A stretch of 53,910 bases of DNA, from the NCBI GenBank assembly GCA_029259775.1, contig JAJDEN010000030.1, positions 1 through 53,910 of the forward strand, written 5' to 3'. The DNA is from Planctomycetota bacterium (GTDB lineage Bacteria > Planctomycetota > PLA2 > JAEUHO01). Below the pieces are notes generated by a model. That model did not search any database. It had not been told where the DNA came from and saw only the letters and a program-made list of their open reading frames with translations. Below are positions 43,631 to 51,791 of this stretch, piece after piece (position 1 is the stretch's first letter; each line of letters starts with the position of its first letter). Both the position numbers and the translations under genes were made by a program.

Positions 43631-45320
43631 CGACCGATTCCTGCGCGCGACGTGCGTAGGCCTGCTGATGTTCGCGCTATGGGCGACCCCTGCATGGGCA
43701 GGGCCGCTGGAGACGGCCCGGGCGGCGGCGAAGAAAGCCGACTGGAAGACAGCGGCCGAGGCCTACGCCAAGGTGCTCGAGACGACGCCCGAGCACAGGG
43801 ACGCGGCGATCGGTCTGACGGAGGCAGCCGTCAAGGCGGACGCTCCCGACCTGTACCAGTTCGCCGAGGACGCCCTGCTGGGGCTGCGCGAGAAGAACCC
43901 GCGCGACTGGTCGGTCATCCTGGCGCTCGGCAAGATCAGCCAGGCGCTGAGCGCATCCAAGGAAGACACGCTCGCCAAGAAGAGCTACGACACCCAGGCC
44001 ACGGAATGCTTCGGTGCCGTCTTGAAGGCGCAGCCGAGCAACGAGGGGGCGGCCGCGGGCGCCGCGCAGGTCCTGTTCCAGTCGGCGCAGTTCCAGGCTG
44101 CGATCGAGACGGTCGACAAGTTCCTCGCGGCCAGGCCGCTCACGTCGGCCAAGGCGCTGTTCTGGAAGGGCCAGGCGCTCTACTACATGGCGCAGGACGC
44201 CTTCCGTGCGTCGGGCAACAAGTTCCCGCTCGCCCCGCAGGTTGCCAGTTCCTTCCGCAAGGCGCAGGGCGCGTTCCGAGGCGCCGCGGCCGGTGCGCCG
44301 ACCCACTTCGAAGCGTGGATGCAGCTGGCGTACGCGTCGGCCTGGGTGAGCGACCGTGCGACGGCGCTCGAGGGCTACCGCAAGGCGCTCATGCTCAAGC
44401 AGGAGAGCGACCTCCCGTTCCGCGGCATCAAGGAGTTGCTGAAGCAGGAGCAGACCACGCTCGAGGGCGTGCTGCGCGACGTCGTCGCGAAGGCGCCCAA
44501 GCACTCGCGCGGACTGTACGAGCTGGGTCGCAACCGTTTGGCGGCGAGCGAGCACAATGAGGCGGCGGGCCTCTTCGAGCAGCACATCAAGGTCGCGTCG
44601 AACGCGGCTGCCGGTTGGTACTACCTCGGCAAGTCCGCGGACGGGCTAGGCGACGCTACCCGCGCCAAGAAGGCCTACATCGAGGCGCTCAAGGCGAACC
44701 CGGACGACATCTACTCGGCGTGGGAGCTCGACACGCGCATTCGCAACAGCGAGTTGCAGCGCGACGTGACCAAGAGCGTGAAGGACGCGCACGCACTGAT
44801 CGCCGAGTACGAGAAGCTCTTCAAGCTGGCGCCGCGCAACGCGAGTGTGCGCAACAACCTCGCCTTCACGCTACGCGAGGCCTACGGCCGGCATCGGAAC
44901 AAGACGTGGCTTCCGATCCTGAAGGAGTGCACGCGCGTCTACGTCGAGGCGAGCAAGATCCTCGGCGAGTGGACGGCCGAGAAGGAAGCGTCGCTGAACT
45001 GGCAGCAGCGCTACGGGCAGGCGCAGATCATCAGCGACACGGGTCTGATGTTTCAGTTCTACCCCGAGACGCAGGACCTCGACAAGGCGATGGAGTACTA
45101 CGAGACGGCGTTGGAGTACACCGAGGACGGCTACCGGGATGCGTTCAACAACTACTCGACGATCCTCGCCAAGGCGAAGCGCTGGGACGACCTGTACGAG
45201 TTGGCGAAGGCGTGTTCCCAGGGCCTCCGCACGGAGCAGGGTCAGCCCGACAACATGACCCGCAACCGCGCGTCGTCGATCATGAAGAAGCTGATCGCGG
45301 ACGGCCTCGTCAAGGACTAG
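43620..45320 (+). CDS. Exported TPR protein, second of a paralogous pair
   Basis: 566 aa from ATG 43620 (AAGGAG 6 nt upstream); the start overlaps the previous gene by 11 nt. A signal peptide (CVGLLMFALWATPAWA, cleavage before GPLET) precedes TPR repeats (KKADWKTAAEAYAKVLETTP, GDATRAKKAYIEALKANPDD, DLDKAMEYYETALEYTEDG). RNNLAFTLREA, CTRVYVEASKI and ISDTGLMFQFYPE match the corresponding C-terminal block of the previous gene in order and spacing, so the two arose by duplication. No other domain seen. Confidence 0.8.
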   Translation: MTGNDRFLRATCVGLLMFALWATPAWAGPLETARAAAKKADWKTAAEAYAKVLETTPEHRDAAIGLTEAAVKADAPDLYQFAEDALLGLREKNPRDWSVILALGKISQALSASKEDTLAKKSYDTQATECFGAVLKAQPSNEGAAAGAAQVLFQSAQFQAAIETVDKFLAARPLTSAKALFWKGQALYYMAQDAFRASGNKFPLAPQVASSFRKAQGAFRGAAAGAPTHFEAWMQLAYASAWVSDRATALEGYRKALMLKQESDLPFRGIKELLKQEQTTLEGVLRDVVAKAPKHSRGLYELGRNRLAASEHNEAAGLFEQHIKVASNAAAGWYYLGKSADGLGDATRAKKAYIEALKANPDDIYSAWELDTRIRNSELQRDVTKSVKDAHALIAEYEKLFKLAPRNASVRNNLAFTLREAYGRHRNKTWLPILKECTRVYVEASKILGEWTAEKEASLNWQQRYGQAQIISDTGLMFQFYPETQDLDKAMEYYETALEYTEDGYRDAFNNYSTILAKAKRWDDLYELAKACSQGLRTEQGQPDNMTRNRASSIMKKLIADGLVKD

Positions 45321-45338
45321 CGTCCTCCGAAGAGGCTT

Positions 45339-45433
45339 CAACCACAGAGGCGCAGAGGACACAGAGGGCCCGACGTGTCCTCACGCCAACGGCCCAGAAG
45401 AGTTGCACCGCAGAGGCGCAGAGAGCGCAGAGG
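45339..45433 (+). repeat. CACAGAGG-type extragenic repeat, two copies
   Basis: CAACCACAGAGGCGCAGAGG followed by ACACAGAGG (45339-45367) and CACCGCAGAGGCGCAGAG then AGCGCAGAGG (45406-45433). From memory, sequences of this ACCACAGAGGCnCAGAGG type recur as extragenic repeats in many bacterial and archaeal genomes; their origin is unclear. Confidence 0.65.
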
Positions 45434-45577
45434 CGCGTGCGATGCTCCGCAAGAGCGGATGGGCCAGCCTTGTCACTGCCTCCGCGGCTACGCCGCTGCG
45501 CTTTGACGTTCCTTCGGCCTGGCCCATGACCCCCTTGCTCCACCCAGCGGCACGACCACCCGTTCCACGACACCAAC

Positions 45578-45772
45578 ACCGGTTCCAACCGCATGACCAC
45601 CGGGGGGGTGCGGGCGTGCGTCGCGCCAGGGGCGCGACGTGCTTGCCCGCAGGGGGGCTCCCCCTCCCTGGAAGGATGTGCCTAGTCGCTCGGCGCGTCT
45701 TCGCGCCGATGGCGACCGGCTTGGCCGGGCGCCCGCCTGAGGAGGTGCGCAGCACCGACGAGCGGCGGCGAC
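45578..45772. repeat. 195-nt direct repeat, copy 1
   Basis: Begins ACCGGTTCCAACCGCATGAC and ends near CACCGACGAGCGGCGGCGAC. It contains the hairpins at 45619-45639 and 45690-45709 and a TGCCCGCAGGGGGGCTCCCC block at about 45644. That last block occurs a third time, alone, at about 45823. Confidence 0.8.
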
Positions 45773-45973
45773 GAAGAGCCCCCAGGTGTCCGGAGGACAC
45801 CTGGGGGCGTAGGCACACGTGCATGCCCGCAGGGGGGCTCCCCTCCCCCACGACCTGCGGTCGCACGGGGCTCCCATACGACGTTCCGTCGTACAGGGCC
45901 CATCGGGCGTAGGTAAGCCCATGCGCGCTCGCCGGCTCGCACGCTGGCTCGGACGGCCTCCAGCGGCATGACC

Positions 45974-46170
45974 ACCGGTTCCAACCGCGTGAACACCGGG
46001 GGGGTGCGGGCGTGCGTCGCGCCAGGGGCGCGACGTGCTTGCCCGCAGGGGCGCTCCCCCCCCCTGGCAGATACGAGCGCCAGTCACTCGGCGCGTCTTC
46101 GCGCCGAAGGGGACCGGCGCAGCCGGGCACCCACCCGAGGAGGTGCAACGCACCGACGAGTGGTGGTGAC
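45974..46170. repeat. 195-nt direct repeat, copy 2
   Basis: Starts ACCGGTTCCAACCGCGTGAA, 396 nt after copy 1, and matches it to about CACCGACGAGTGGTGGTGAC with scattered substitutions and a net 2-nt length difference. Base changes keep both internal hairpins intact. Confidence 0.8.
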
Positions 46171-46286
46171 GTCGACGTGTGCACAGAGCCGCCCATGCCC
46201 CTTTCGGGGCATGGGCGAGCGATGGGCACACGTCGGGCGCGGTGGGGGTATGTTGCGCCCGGGTGGTCCCAGAGAATCAGGGGCCG

Positions 46287-46310
46287 GCGGGTCTCAAACC
46301 CGGCCGGAGA
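46287..46310 (-). terminator. Hairpin downstream of the MerR-like gene (weak terminator candidate)
   Basis: On the minus strand CCGGCCGGGT, loop TTGAG, ACCCGCCGG, with one bulged base. It lies 7 nt past the stop at 46317 and has no T tract. Confidence 0.35.
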
Positions 46311-46316
46311 GCGCCG

Positions 46317-47219
46317 CTACGAGAACGCGCGGACGTCCCCGTCAGGTGCGCCGAGGCGGCGTCGCGCGGCGATGCCGAGCGTCGCCAGCGACGGCATGCG
46401 CTGGGCGCCGTCGATCACGGGCCAGTTCGCGCCGCCCGCCAGCCAGATCTCGGCGCCGTGGCGTGCCGCGGCACGGCTGACACCGCCGAGACGTGCGACG
46501 AGCGCACTGGCCTCCGCGTACGCGTCAGCGAGCAGGACGATCTGGTGCGGCCGTTGTTCGGCGATCACCTCTTCGAGTACGCCCGGCTCGTCAAGCCGAC
46601 CGACATCCAATACCGTGAAGCCGGCCTCGCGCAGCACGACCTCGGTGAGAGCGAGCAGCATGCTGCCGGTCGCACCCGCGGGGCTCGCGAGCAAGGCGAC
46701 GGGCGCGCCGATGCGCGGACGCAAACGACCCGCGGCACGCTGAACGCTGTGCTCGAAGCTGCGCTGCAGCGTGCGCCAGGCGCCCTCGGAGAGACGTCCC
46801 TCTCGATGGCGCAGGCGCAGACCGTGAACGAAGTCGGAGAGCACGGCGTCCGCCGCCTCGCCCCACGTGCCGCAGCCAGCGCGCAGACCGAGCAGCGCAG
46901 CCTCCATGCGGTCGGGGTCCGCTAGGGTGTGCGCGCGGTCCACCCACTCGCTCGGATCACCGAGGCGCAAGCTGAGGTGACTCGACGAGCTGCCCATCCC
47001 GGCACGGGGATCGACGAGCGCACGGAAGTCCATGATGACGCTGCGCAGGAAGCGGCGGTGACCGCCGGGCGTCCGCGTGTGCGGGATGCGCCCCTGATCA
47101 CTCCAACGCTTGAGCGTCGTCGGGCCGACGCCCAACATCCGCGCGGCGGACGGGAGGGTGATCACGTCGTCGGGGCTGGTCCTGGTCAGACTGCCTGTCA
47201 TGTTCGTGGGGCTGGACAT
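46317..47219 (-). CDS. MerR-type regulator with degenerate cobalamin-binding-like domain
   Basis: 300 aa. Residues about 20-58 are a MerR winged helix (LPSAARMLGVGPTTLKRWSD, then GRIPHTRTPGGHRRF). A helical bundle (about 90-170) and an alpha/beta domain follow: ALLASPAGATGSMLLALTEV, EAGFTVLDVGR, QIVLLADAYAEASALV. This is the layout of CarH/LitR light- and B12-dependent repressors. The ExxxDxHxxG-type signature with the cobalt-ligating His is missing (the position reads AGATGS), so B12 binding by the usual route is unlikely. It may read another ligand or none. Stop lies just before a hairpin at 46287. Confidence 0.75.
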   Translation of the reverse strand: MSSPTNMTGSLTRTSPDDVITLPSAARMLGVGPTTLKRWSDQGRIPHTRTPGGHRRFLRSVIMDFRALVDPRAGMGSSSSHLSLRLGDPSEWVDRAHTLADPDRMEAALLGLRAGCGTWGEAADAVLSDFVHGLRLRHREGRLSEGAWRTLQRSFEHSVQRAAGRLRPRIGAPVALLASPAGATGSMLLALTEVVLREAGFTVLDVGRLDEPGVLEEVIAEQRPHQIVLLADAYAEASALVARLGGVSRAAARHGAEIWLAGGANWPVIDGAQRMPSLATLGIAARRRLGAPDGDVRAFS

Positions 47220-47432
47220 GTGTGCGTTTCCGATCTCAAGGGGTGCTGCTTGCGCCGGTAGAGGTGGTCACGCAACAGGCGGGCCCAAAGTCGTCACGAG
47301 CGGTCGATTCGCCGCAAACGCCCGAAAACTGGGGCCGTGGGAGCCGTGCGAAATCGACCAGTACGACTTCGCACGGTGCGATCCCGATCGACTGGAGCGG
47401 GAGCGAACGCCTTTCCGGCCGCGGGACGCGCG
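47220..47432. other. Intergenic region with a 9-bp hairpin
   Basis: No gene. CCGTGCGAA (47344-47352) pairs with TTCGCACGG (47368-47376) across a 15-nt loop. The region lies upstream of the leftward MerR-like gene and downstream of the leftward oxidoreductase gene, so it could hold an operator for the regulator or the end of the oxidoreductase transcript. Confidence 0.45.
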
Positions 47433-48467
47433 CTACGGCGCGCGCGCGAGCACGACCTTGCCGAAGTTGCGGCGCTCGTGCAGGTACGTGTGCGCATCGG
47501 AGGCGCCACGCGCGGTCATCGGAAACGTCGTATCGATCGTCGGCTGGATTTGGCCGGCCGAAAGCAGACGGCCCATCTCCCCCATCGCGCGCCGATGCAG
47601 CGCGCGCTGCGTGAACAGCTGCGCGAGATTGAGACCGTGCACGCCCTTGTTCTGGTTCATCAACGTGATGGGATTGACCTTGTGCGCCTTGAGTACGCTG
47701 GTCACGGCATGCCACAGCTTGCGCTTGGGGCCCGTGACGAGACTCGAGAATCCGTAACACACGATGCGGCCGAGCGGCTCCAGCAAGTCGAGTCCTTTCT
47801 GGAACGACTCAGGCCCGAGCGGATCGAGGATGACTTGGAACCCGCCACCGCGTAGATGCTTGCGCGCGGCTTCCGCGTAGTCGACCTCGCGGTAGTTGAA
47901 CGCCTTCATCACGCCGAGCGCCTCGAGGCGTGCGCACTTCTCGTCACTGCCCGCGGTGGCATACAGGTCGACGCCCAACGGCCGCGCAAGATCGAGGACC
48001 GCAAGTCCAACACCGCCGGCACCTCCATGCACCAGGACGCGCTCGCCTTCCCGCGCGGCGCCGCAGTGCACGAGCGCGAGGTAGGCCGTGAGGTAGTTCA
48101 CAGGCACGGCCGCGCCGGTGACGAAGTCCACGTCGTCCGGCAGCGGCACGGCCCAGTGCTCCGGGCAGCGCACGCTGTCGGCGTAGCCCCAGAATCGCGT
48201 CGTCGCCATGACGCGCGTGCCAACAGCGAGCTCGGCCCCTACCTGGTCGCCCGCCTCCGTGACCACGCCCGCGACCTCGTAGCCAGGGGCGTACGGACAG
48301 GGCGGCGCGTCGGGGTAGAGGCCTACGCGGCCCATCAGGTCGGCGAAGTTGACGCCGGCGGCTTCCACCGAGATCCGGAGGTCCTTGGGGGCCAGCCGCC
48401 GGTCCGGCATGTCCCGCTCCTCGAAGACTGAGGGGGGACCGTTCTTCGGGATCACGATGGCGCGCAT
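47433..48467 (-). CDS. Zinc-independent MDR oxidoreductase (quinone reductase/VAT-1-like)
   Basis: 344 aa. Medium-chain dehydrogenase/reductase fold: N-terminal GroES-like part (AAGVNFADLMGRVGLYPDAP, PGYEVAGVVTEAG), NADPH-binding Rossmann turn VHGGAGGVGLAVLDLA, then DPLGPESFQKGLDLLEPLGR. No structural or catalytic Zn cysteine cluster is seen, so it belongs to the quinone reductase/VAT-1 branch. GFSSLVTGPKRKLWHAV and NKGVHGLNLAQLF are like the membrane-associated VAT-1 proteins. Predicted NADPH-dependent reductase of quinones or enones. Confidence 0.88.
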   Translation of the reverse strand: MRAIVIPKNGPPSVFEERDMPDRRLAPKDLRISVEAAGVNFADLMGRVGLYPDAPPCPYAPGYEVAGVVTEAGDQVGAELAVGTRVMATTRFWGYADSVRCPEHWAVPLPDDVDFVTGAAVPVNYLTAYLALVHCGAAREGERVLVHGGAGGVGLAVLDLARPLGVDLYATAGSDEKCARLEALGVMKAFNYREVDYAEAARKHLRGGGFQVILDPLGPESFQKGLDLLEPLGRIVCYGFSSLVTGPKRKLWHAVTSVLKAHKVNPITLMNQNKGVHGLNLAQLFTQRALHRRAMGEMGRLLSAGQIQPTIDTTFPMTARGASDAHTYLHERRNFGKVVLARAP

Positions 48468-48514
48468 GGCCGGATGCTACCCGGCTGTCCGTCCCGATCG
48501 CTACCGTGCGGGCC

Positions 48515-49642
48515 ATGGAGCATCAGGTGTTCCGAGGATTGCTGTTGTTCGCCGCGACCGTGCTCGCGGTATGGGCATTCGGGTTGATCCTCGCGCCCTT
48601 CATCGTGCCGATCGCCTGGGCGCTGTGCCTGTGCGCCACCACAGCGCGCCCCTACGGCTGGCTCGCAGCGAAGTGGCGTCGCCCGCGGCTCGCCGCCTTC
48701 GCCATGGTCCTCGCGACGGCGCTCGTGGTCTTGGTGCCGATGATCGGCATCGGAGCCATGGTCCTCGATCAGGCCAATCAGTTCGACCTGGACCCCACGC
48801 GCGAGAATCTCCAGGAGCACATGCCCACCTTCGTGAGCTGGGCCGACGAGACCCTCTCGTGGTTTGGCGTGGGTCCGCCCGATCCGGGACCGGAGGAGGC
48901 GCCGCTCGAGCCCGGCACACGCATGGCCTCCTTCTTCGGCGACATCAAGGCGGGCCTACCGGGCGCAGCGGCGAAGATCTTCCAGGGCGGCTCGTTGGAG
49001 GGCGCGCTCAGCGTGCTCCTGGCGCCCTTCTTCTTCATCTTCGGCCTGATGCTGACGCTCATCACGCAGTACTTCGTCTACCGCGAGGCGCCGCGCCTGC
49101 GGCGCTTCGTGGTCCAGCTCTCGCCGCTGGACGAGGACGACACCGACCGCGTCCTCAACACCCTCCGCAGCACGACGGCCTCGGGCATCGTCGGCGGGCT
49201 GCTGGTCGCCCTCATCCAAGGCGCCCTGGGTGGCTTCATGTTCGTCATCGCAGGCATCCACTCGCCGGCCGTCTGGGCCGTGGTGATGGCGGCGTTCTCG
49301 CTGCTGCCCTTCGGGGGCACGGCCCTGATCTGGGTCCCGGCCGGCGTCTACCTGCTCATGACGGGCGACGCGACCAGCGGCTGGTTCGTGTTGATCTTCG
49401 GCGCCGTGATCGTCGGCAGCGCCGACAACTTCCTCCGGCCGTGGATCCTCACGAAGACCGGAGCGGACGACATCCACCCCATGATGCTGTTCTTCGCGAT
49501 CCTGAGCGGCATCGGCCTCTTCGGGGTGAGCGGGGTCGTCTTCGGACCCCTGCTCCTGGCCCTGCTCATGACGATGGTCCAGATCTACCGCGAGCACTGG
49601 AGGGCCGACGCCGTGCCGCCCGAGGAACCGGCGACCAGCTAG
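48515..49642 (+). CDS. AI-2E/PerM-family membrane permease
   Basis: 375 aa from ATG 48515 (GTG 48506 is an alternative). About seven hydrophobic segments: two near the N-terminus (GLLLFAATVLAVWAFGLILA, AAFAMVLATALVVLVPMIGI), and five after about residue 165, including LLAPFFFIFGLMLTLITQYF, AVWAVVMAAFSLLPFGGTAL and GLFGVSGVVFGPLLLALLMT. PFGGTALIWVPAGVYLL matches the conserved mid-part of the family. Members export autoinducer-2 or act as ion antiporters; the substrate cannot be told from sequence. Between TM3 and TM4 a Pro/acidic loop of about 60 residues is present. Confidence 0.88.
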   Translation: MEHQVFRGLLLFAATVLAVWAFGLILAPFIVPIAWALCLCATTARPYGWLAAKWRRPRLAAFAMVLATALVVLVPMIGIGAMVLDQANQFDLDPTRENLQEHMPTFVSWADETLSWFGVGPPDPGPEEAPLEPGTRMASFFGDIKAGLPGAAAKIFQGGSLEGALSVLLAPFFFIFGLMLTLITQYFVYREAPRLRRFVVQLSPLDEDDTDRVLNTLRSTTASGIVGGLLVALIQGALGGFMFVIAGIHSPAVWAVVMAAFSLLPFGGTALIWVPAGVYLLMTGDATSGWFVLIFGAVIVGSADNFLRPWILTKTGADDIHPMMLFFAILSGIGLFGVSGVVFGPLLLALLMTMVQIYREHWRADAVPPEEPATS

Positions 49643-49758
49643 CCGTGGCCCTGAAGTTCGGAAGATCGCCAGATCCCGTCGCCCGGGGGATCCGTCGACA
49701 TCGGGAGCCTCCCACGTAGCCTCTGCCCTGGAGAAATGAGACAGCCCCCGGGAGCAAC

Positions 49759-50196
49759 ATGCCCAACATCGCCGTCGTCCTTCGAGATGAGATCCAGCGC
49801 CTCGCTCGCAAGGAGATCCGGACCGCCATCGGCCCCATCAAGAAGCATCGCGCCGAAGACCGGAGTGCGATCGCCGACCTGAAGCGCAGGGTCGGCGAGC
49901 TCGAGCGCGAGATCCGCTTCCTGCGCAAGCAGGAGAAGCGCCGCCTCGAAGACGTGCCCCAGGCCGAGGAGGCCGAGGGCGTCCGCTTCTCGCCCAAGTG
50001 GGTCGCCGCCGACCGCAAGCGCCTCGGCATCTCGGCCCGCGACTACGCCGGCCTCGTCGGCGTCTCGATGCTCACGATCTACAACTGGGAGAAGGGCAAG
50101 GGCAAGCCGCGCGCCAAGGCGTTGGCCTCCTGGGCCAACGTCCGCGGCATCGGCAAGCGCGAAGCCTTGCGTCGCTTGGAGCTCCTCGAGTCCTAG
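49759..50196 (+). CDS. Coiled-coil plus C-terminal HTH (XRE-like) DNA-binding protein
   Basis: 145 aa. Residues about 1-65 form a charged heptad helix (IAVVLRDEIQRLARKEIRTA, LKRRVGELEREIRFLRKQEK), a likely dimer-forming coiled coil. Residues about 78-118 are an XRE-type helix-turn-helix: KWVAADRKRLGISARDYAGL, then VGVSMLTIYNWEKGKGKPR. The reversed order (dimerisation first, HTH last) differs from most XRE repressors. Single-gene unit. Target unknown. Confidence 0.75.
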   Translation: MPNIAVVLRDEIQRLARKEIRTAIGPIKKHRAEDRSAIADLKRRVGELEREIRFLRKQEKRRLEDVPQAEEAEGVRFSPKWVAADRKRLGISARDYAGLVGVSMLTIYNWEKGKGKPRAKALASWANVRGIGKREALRRLELLES

Positions 50197-50271
50197 GACT
50201 CGTCAACTCGCATGCCGGATGGACGGAGCCGATCGGGACAGTCGGGGGAGCGCGCGGTAGCCTCACGCCCG

Positions 50272-51483
50272 ATGCCCGATCCTATCGACTTCCACCTCAA
50301 GAGCGCACCCCTCGACGACCCCTATGAGCTGCGGGGGGTCCGGCCTGATCTGCTCGAGGATTGGGACCGCCATGTCATCGTGGATGAGATCCACGACGGC
50401 GATCGGGTGCCTGCCTCGATCGAGGCTCTCTACCAGGACGACGGCGCGTTCCGGCCCGAGGTCGAGGCGGCGTTCATCCGCGAGCGCGACTGGGGTGCCT
50501 CGGCCGTGGCGGAGCGCTTGGCCTTCCACCTGGGCCTGCGCGGCTACCAGCATGTACAAGCCGCGCGGGTGGCGTGCGACTACAACCGCTTCCGCGGCTG
50601 GTCGGTGCCTGAAGCGGGTCATCTGGGGCGACGCGCCCTCTTCCCGCCGGCGAGCGAGCTGCTCTCCCCGGAGGCGGGCGAGCACGCGCTGGCGACCTGC
50701 TTCGATCCGATTCTCGCGGCGATCATGGCGCGCTGTGAGGAGGCGTTCGATGGTGGGCCTGTCATCGACAGCCGGCTGACGCGCATCACGGTCCACACCT
50801 ACGATGAGCGTGCGGGGGAGGGGCATCGCCGCCCGAAGACCAGCCTCATCTTCACGCCGTTCGAATACCACGAGTACGCGCGCCTGCCCGCGAGCATCTA
50901 CCCGCCCGTGTTCCCGGATCGCCTCGCGGAGTTCACCGCCGATCGGGCCCTGGCCTATCGCATGGCGCTCCTGCTGGAGAAGAACTACCTGCCCGTGGCG
51001 GTCAACTCGCCATACTTCCTTCCGCTGGGCGGCGCCGAGATGCGCTTGCAGGTGTGGTGCTTCTTGAGGAATCTGGAGCAGGTTGTCGCGCGGATCGGGA
51101 GCGCGGCCGAGGTCGCGCGCTTCCAACCCCTCTGGGCGCTCCTGGCGCAGGTCGACACACCGTGGATCGGGCGCCAGTTGCATACCGACGATCAAGCGCG
51201 GCTTACGGAACTGTGCGCCTGGGTGCAGACGAATCACCTCGAGGCCGTCGAGCGTTATCGCTACTCCGCCTATCGCCCGAACGCGATCGAGGTCGAGGTG
51301 CGCAAGGATGTCGTCTACGCGGGTTCGTGGCAGACGCTCTCCGACGGCCGCGAGGCCTATGTGCCGGAAGAAGGCGGCCTCCGTCACGACGAAATCGATC
51401 GCGTTGCGCTCGTGCTCGCCACGGGCATCCGCGAGTACCTCACCAAGGACCAGCCCGAGAAGCGGGCGGGCGCTCCGCAGTAG
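50272..51483 (+). CDS. N-formylglutamate amidohydrolase-like protein
   Basis: 403 aa from ATG 50272; the frame opens 20 codons earlier but that part overlaps the promoter region. Family-like features: VACDYNRFRG (compare the D-x-NR of PF05013 enzymes), SRLTRITVHTYDERAGEGHR (a metal-ligand-like HTYD stretch), and a C-terminal NAIEVEVRKDVVY. Family members release glutamate from N-formyl- or related amides in histidine breakdown. Here the Zn/active-site block is not obvious at the N-terminus, so the reaction is uncertain. No hut genes are adjacent. Confidence 0.55.
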   Translation: MPDPIDFHLKSAPLDDPYELRGVRPDLLEDWDRHVIVDEIHDGDRVPASIEALYQDDGAFRPEVEAAFIRERDWGASAVAERLAFHLGLRGYQHVQAARVACDYNRFRGWSVPEAGHLGRRALFPPASELLSPEAGEHALATCFDPILAAIMARCEEAFDGGPVIDSRLTRITVHTYDERAGEGHRRPKTSLIFTPFEYHEYARLPASIYPPVFPDRLAEFTADRALAYRMALLLEKNYLPVAVNSPYFLPLGGAEMRLQVWCFLRNLEQVVARIGSAAEVARFQPLWALLAQVDTPWIGRQLHTDDQARLTELCAWVQTNHLEAVERYRYSAYRPNAIEVEVRKDVVYAGSWQTLSDGREAYVPEEGGLRHDEIDRVALVLATGIREYLTKDQPEKRAGAPQ

Positions 51484-51606
51484 CGGGATGTCGTTGCGCG
51501 GCGGCGGATGTCGATGCGTTTGAACGCGTTCCTGTCTCCCCGTCGCCATTTCTTGGGCTCGGGAGTCCCTGGCGTGCTCGGCACGCGCCGTGCGATCCGG
51601 TACGCC

Positions 51607-51744
51607 ATGCATCTCCTTCGGTACACCTGTGTCCTCGTCTTGGCCGCCTTGGTACTTGCGCTCGGCGGCTGCGCCGGGAGTCGGCTGTCCATCGCCGCGG
51701 CCCCCACTCAAGGCGTGCTGTCAGACTGCGGCCCTGGAGGCTGA
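51607..51744 (+). CDS. Very small lipoprotein (45 aa)
   Basis: ATG 51607 gives MHLLRYTCVLVLAALVLALG then GCAGSRLS, a textbook lipoprotein signal with lipobox LGGC. Only about 20 residues remain after the Cys (IAAAPTQGVLSDCGPGG). It is short but the signal is complete and the codon use fits. Similar to entericidin-like or other orphan small lipoproteins; role unknown. Confidence 0.5.
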   Translation: MHLLRYTCVLVLAALVLALGGCAGSRLSIAAAPTQGVLSDCGPGG

Positions 51745-51791
51745 GGCATCTAACGCATCTAGCCCTCCCAGGGTGGATGTAGAGTCGTGCC

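Larger units (their letters stand above)
45321..46316. other. 1-kb non-coding tract of repeats and hairpins
   Basis: Open frames here change strand and frame without protein character; the tract is explained by repeats. It contains two CACAGAGG-type repeats, a 195-nt direct duplication, and at least seven perfect or near-perfect hairpins: CGTCGCGCC/GGCGCGACG (45619-45639), TCGGCGCG/CGCGCCGA with loop TCTT (45690-45709), a 13-bp stem with loop GGA (45779-45807), CGACC/GGTCG (45851-45863), TACGACG/CGTCGTA (45877-45893), the second copies of the first two near 46015 and 46088, and GCCCATGCCCC/GGGGCATGGGC (46191-46216). Confidence 0.75.

Noticed and set aside
45578..46170. Possible CRISPR array
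   Set aside because: Only two long direct copies with no regular short repeat-spacer pattern and no cas genes nearby.
45381..46231. Overlapping leftward frames of 247-282 codons in the repeat tract
   Set aside because: They consist of translated repeats and hairpins, keep no consistent codon bias, and the two direct copies are not preserved at protein level.
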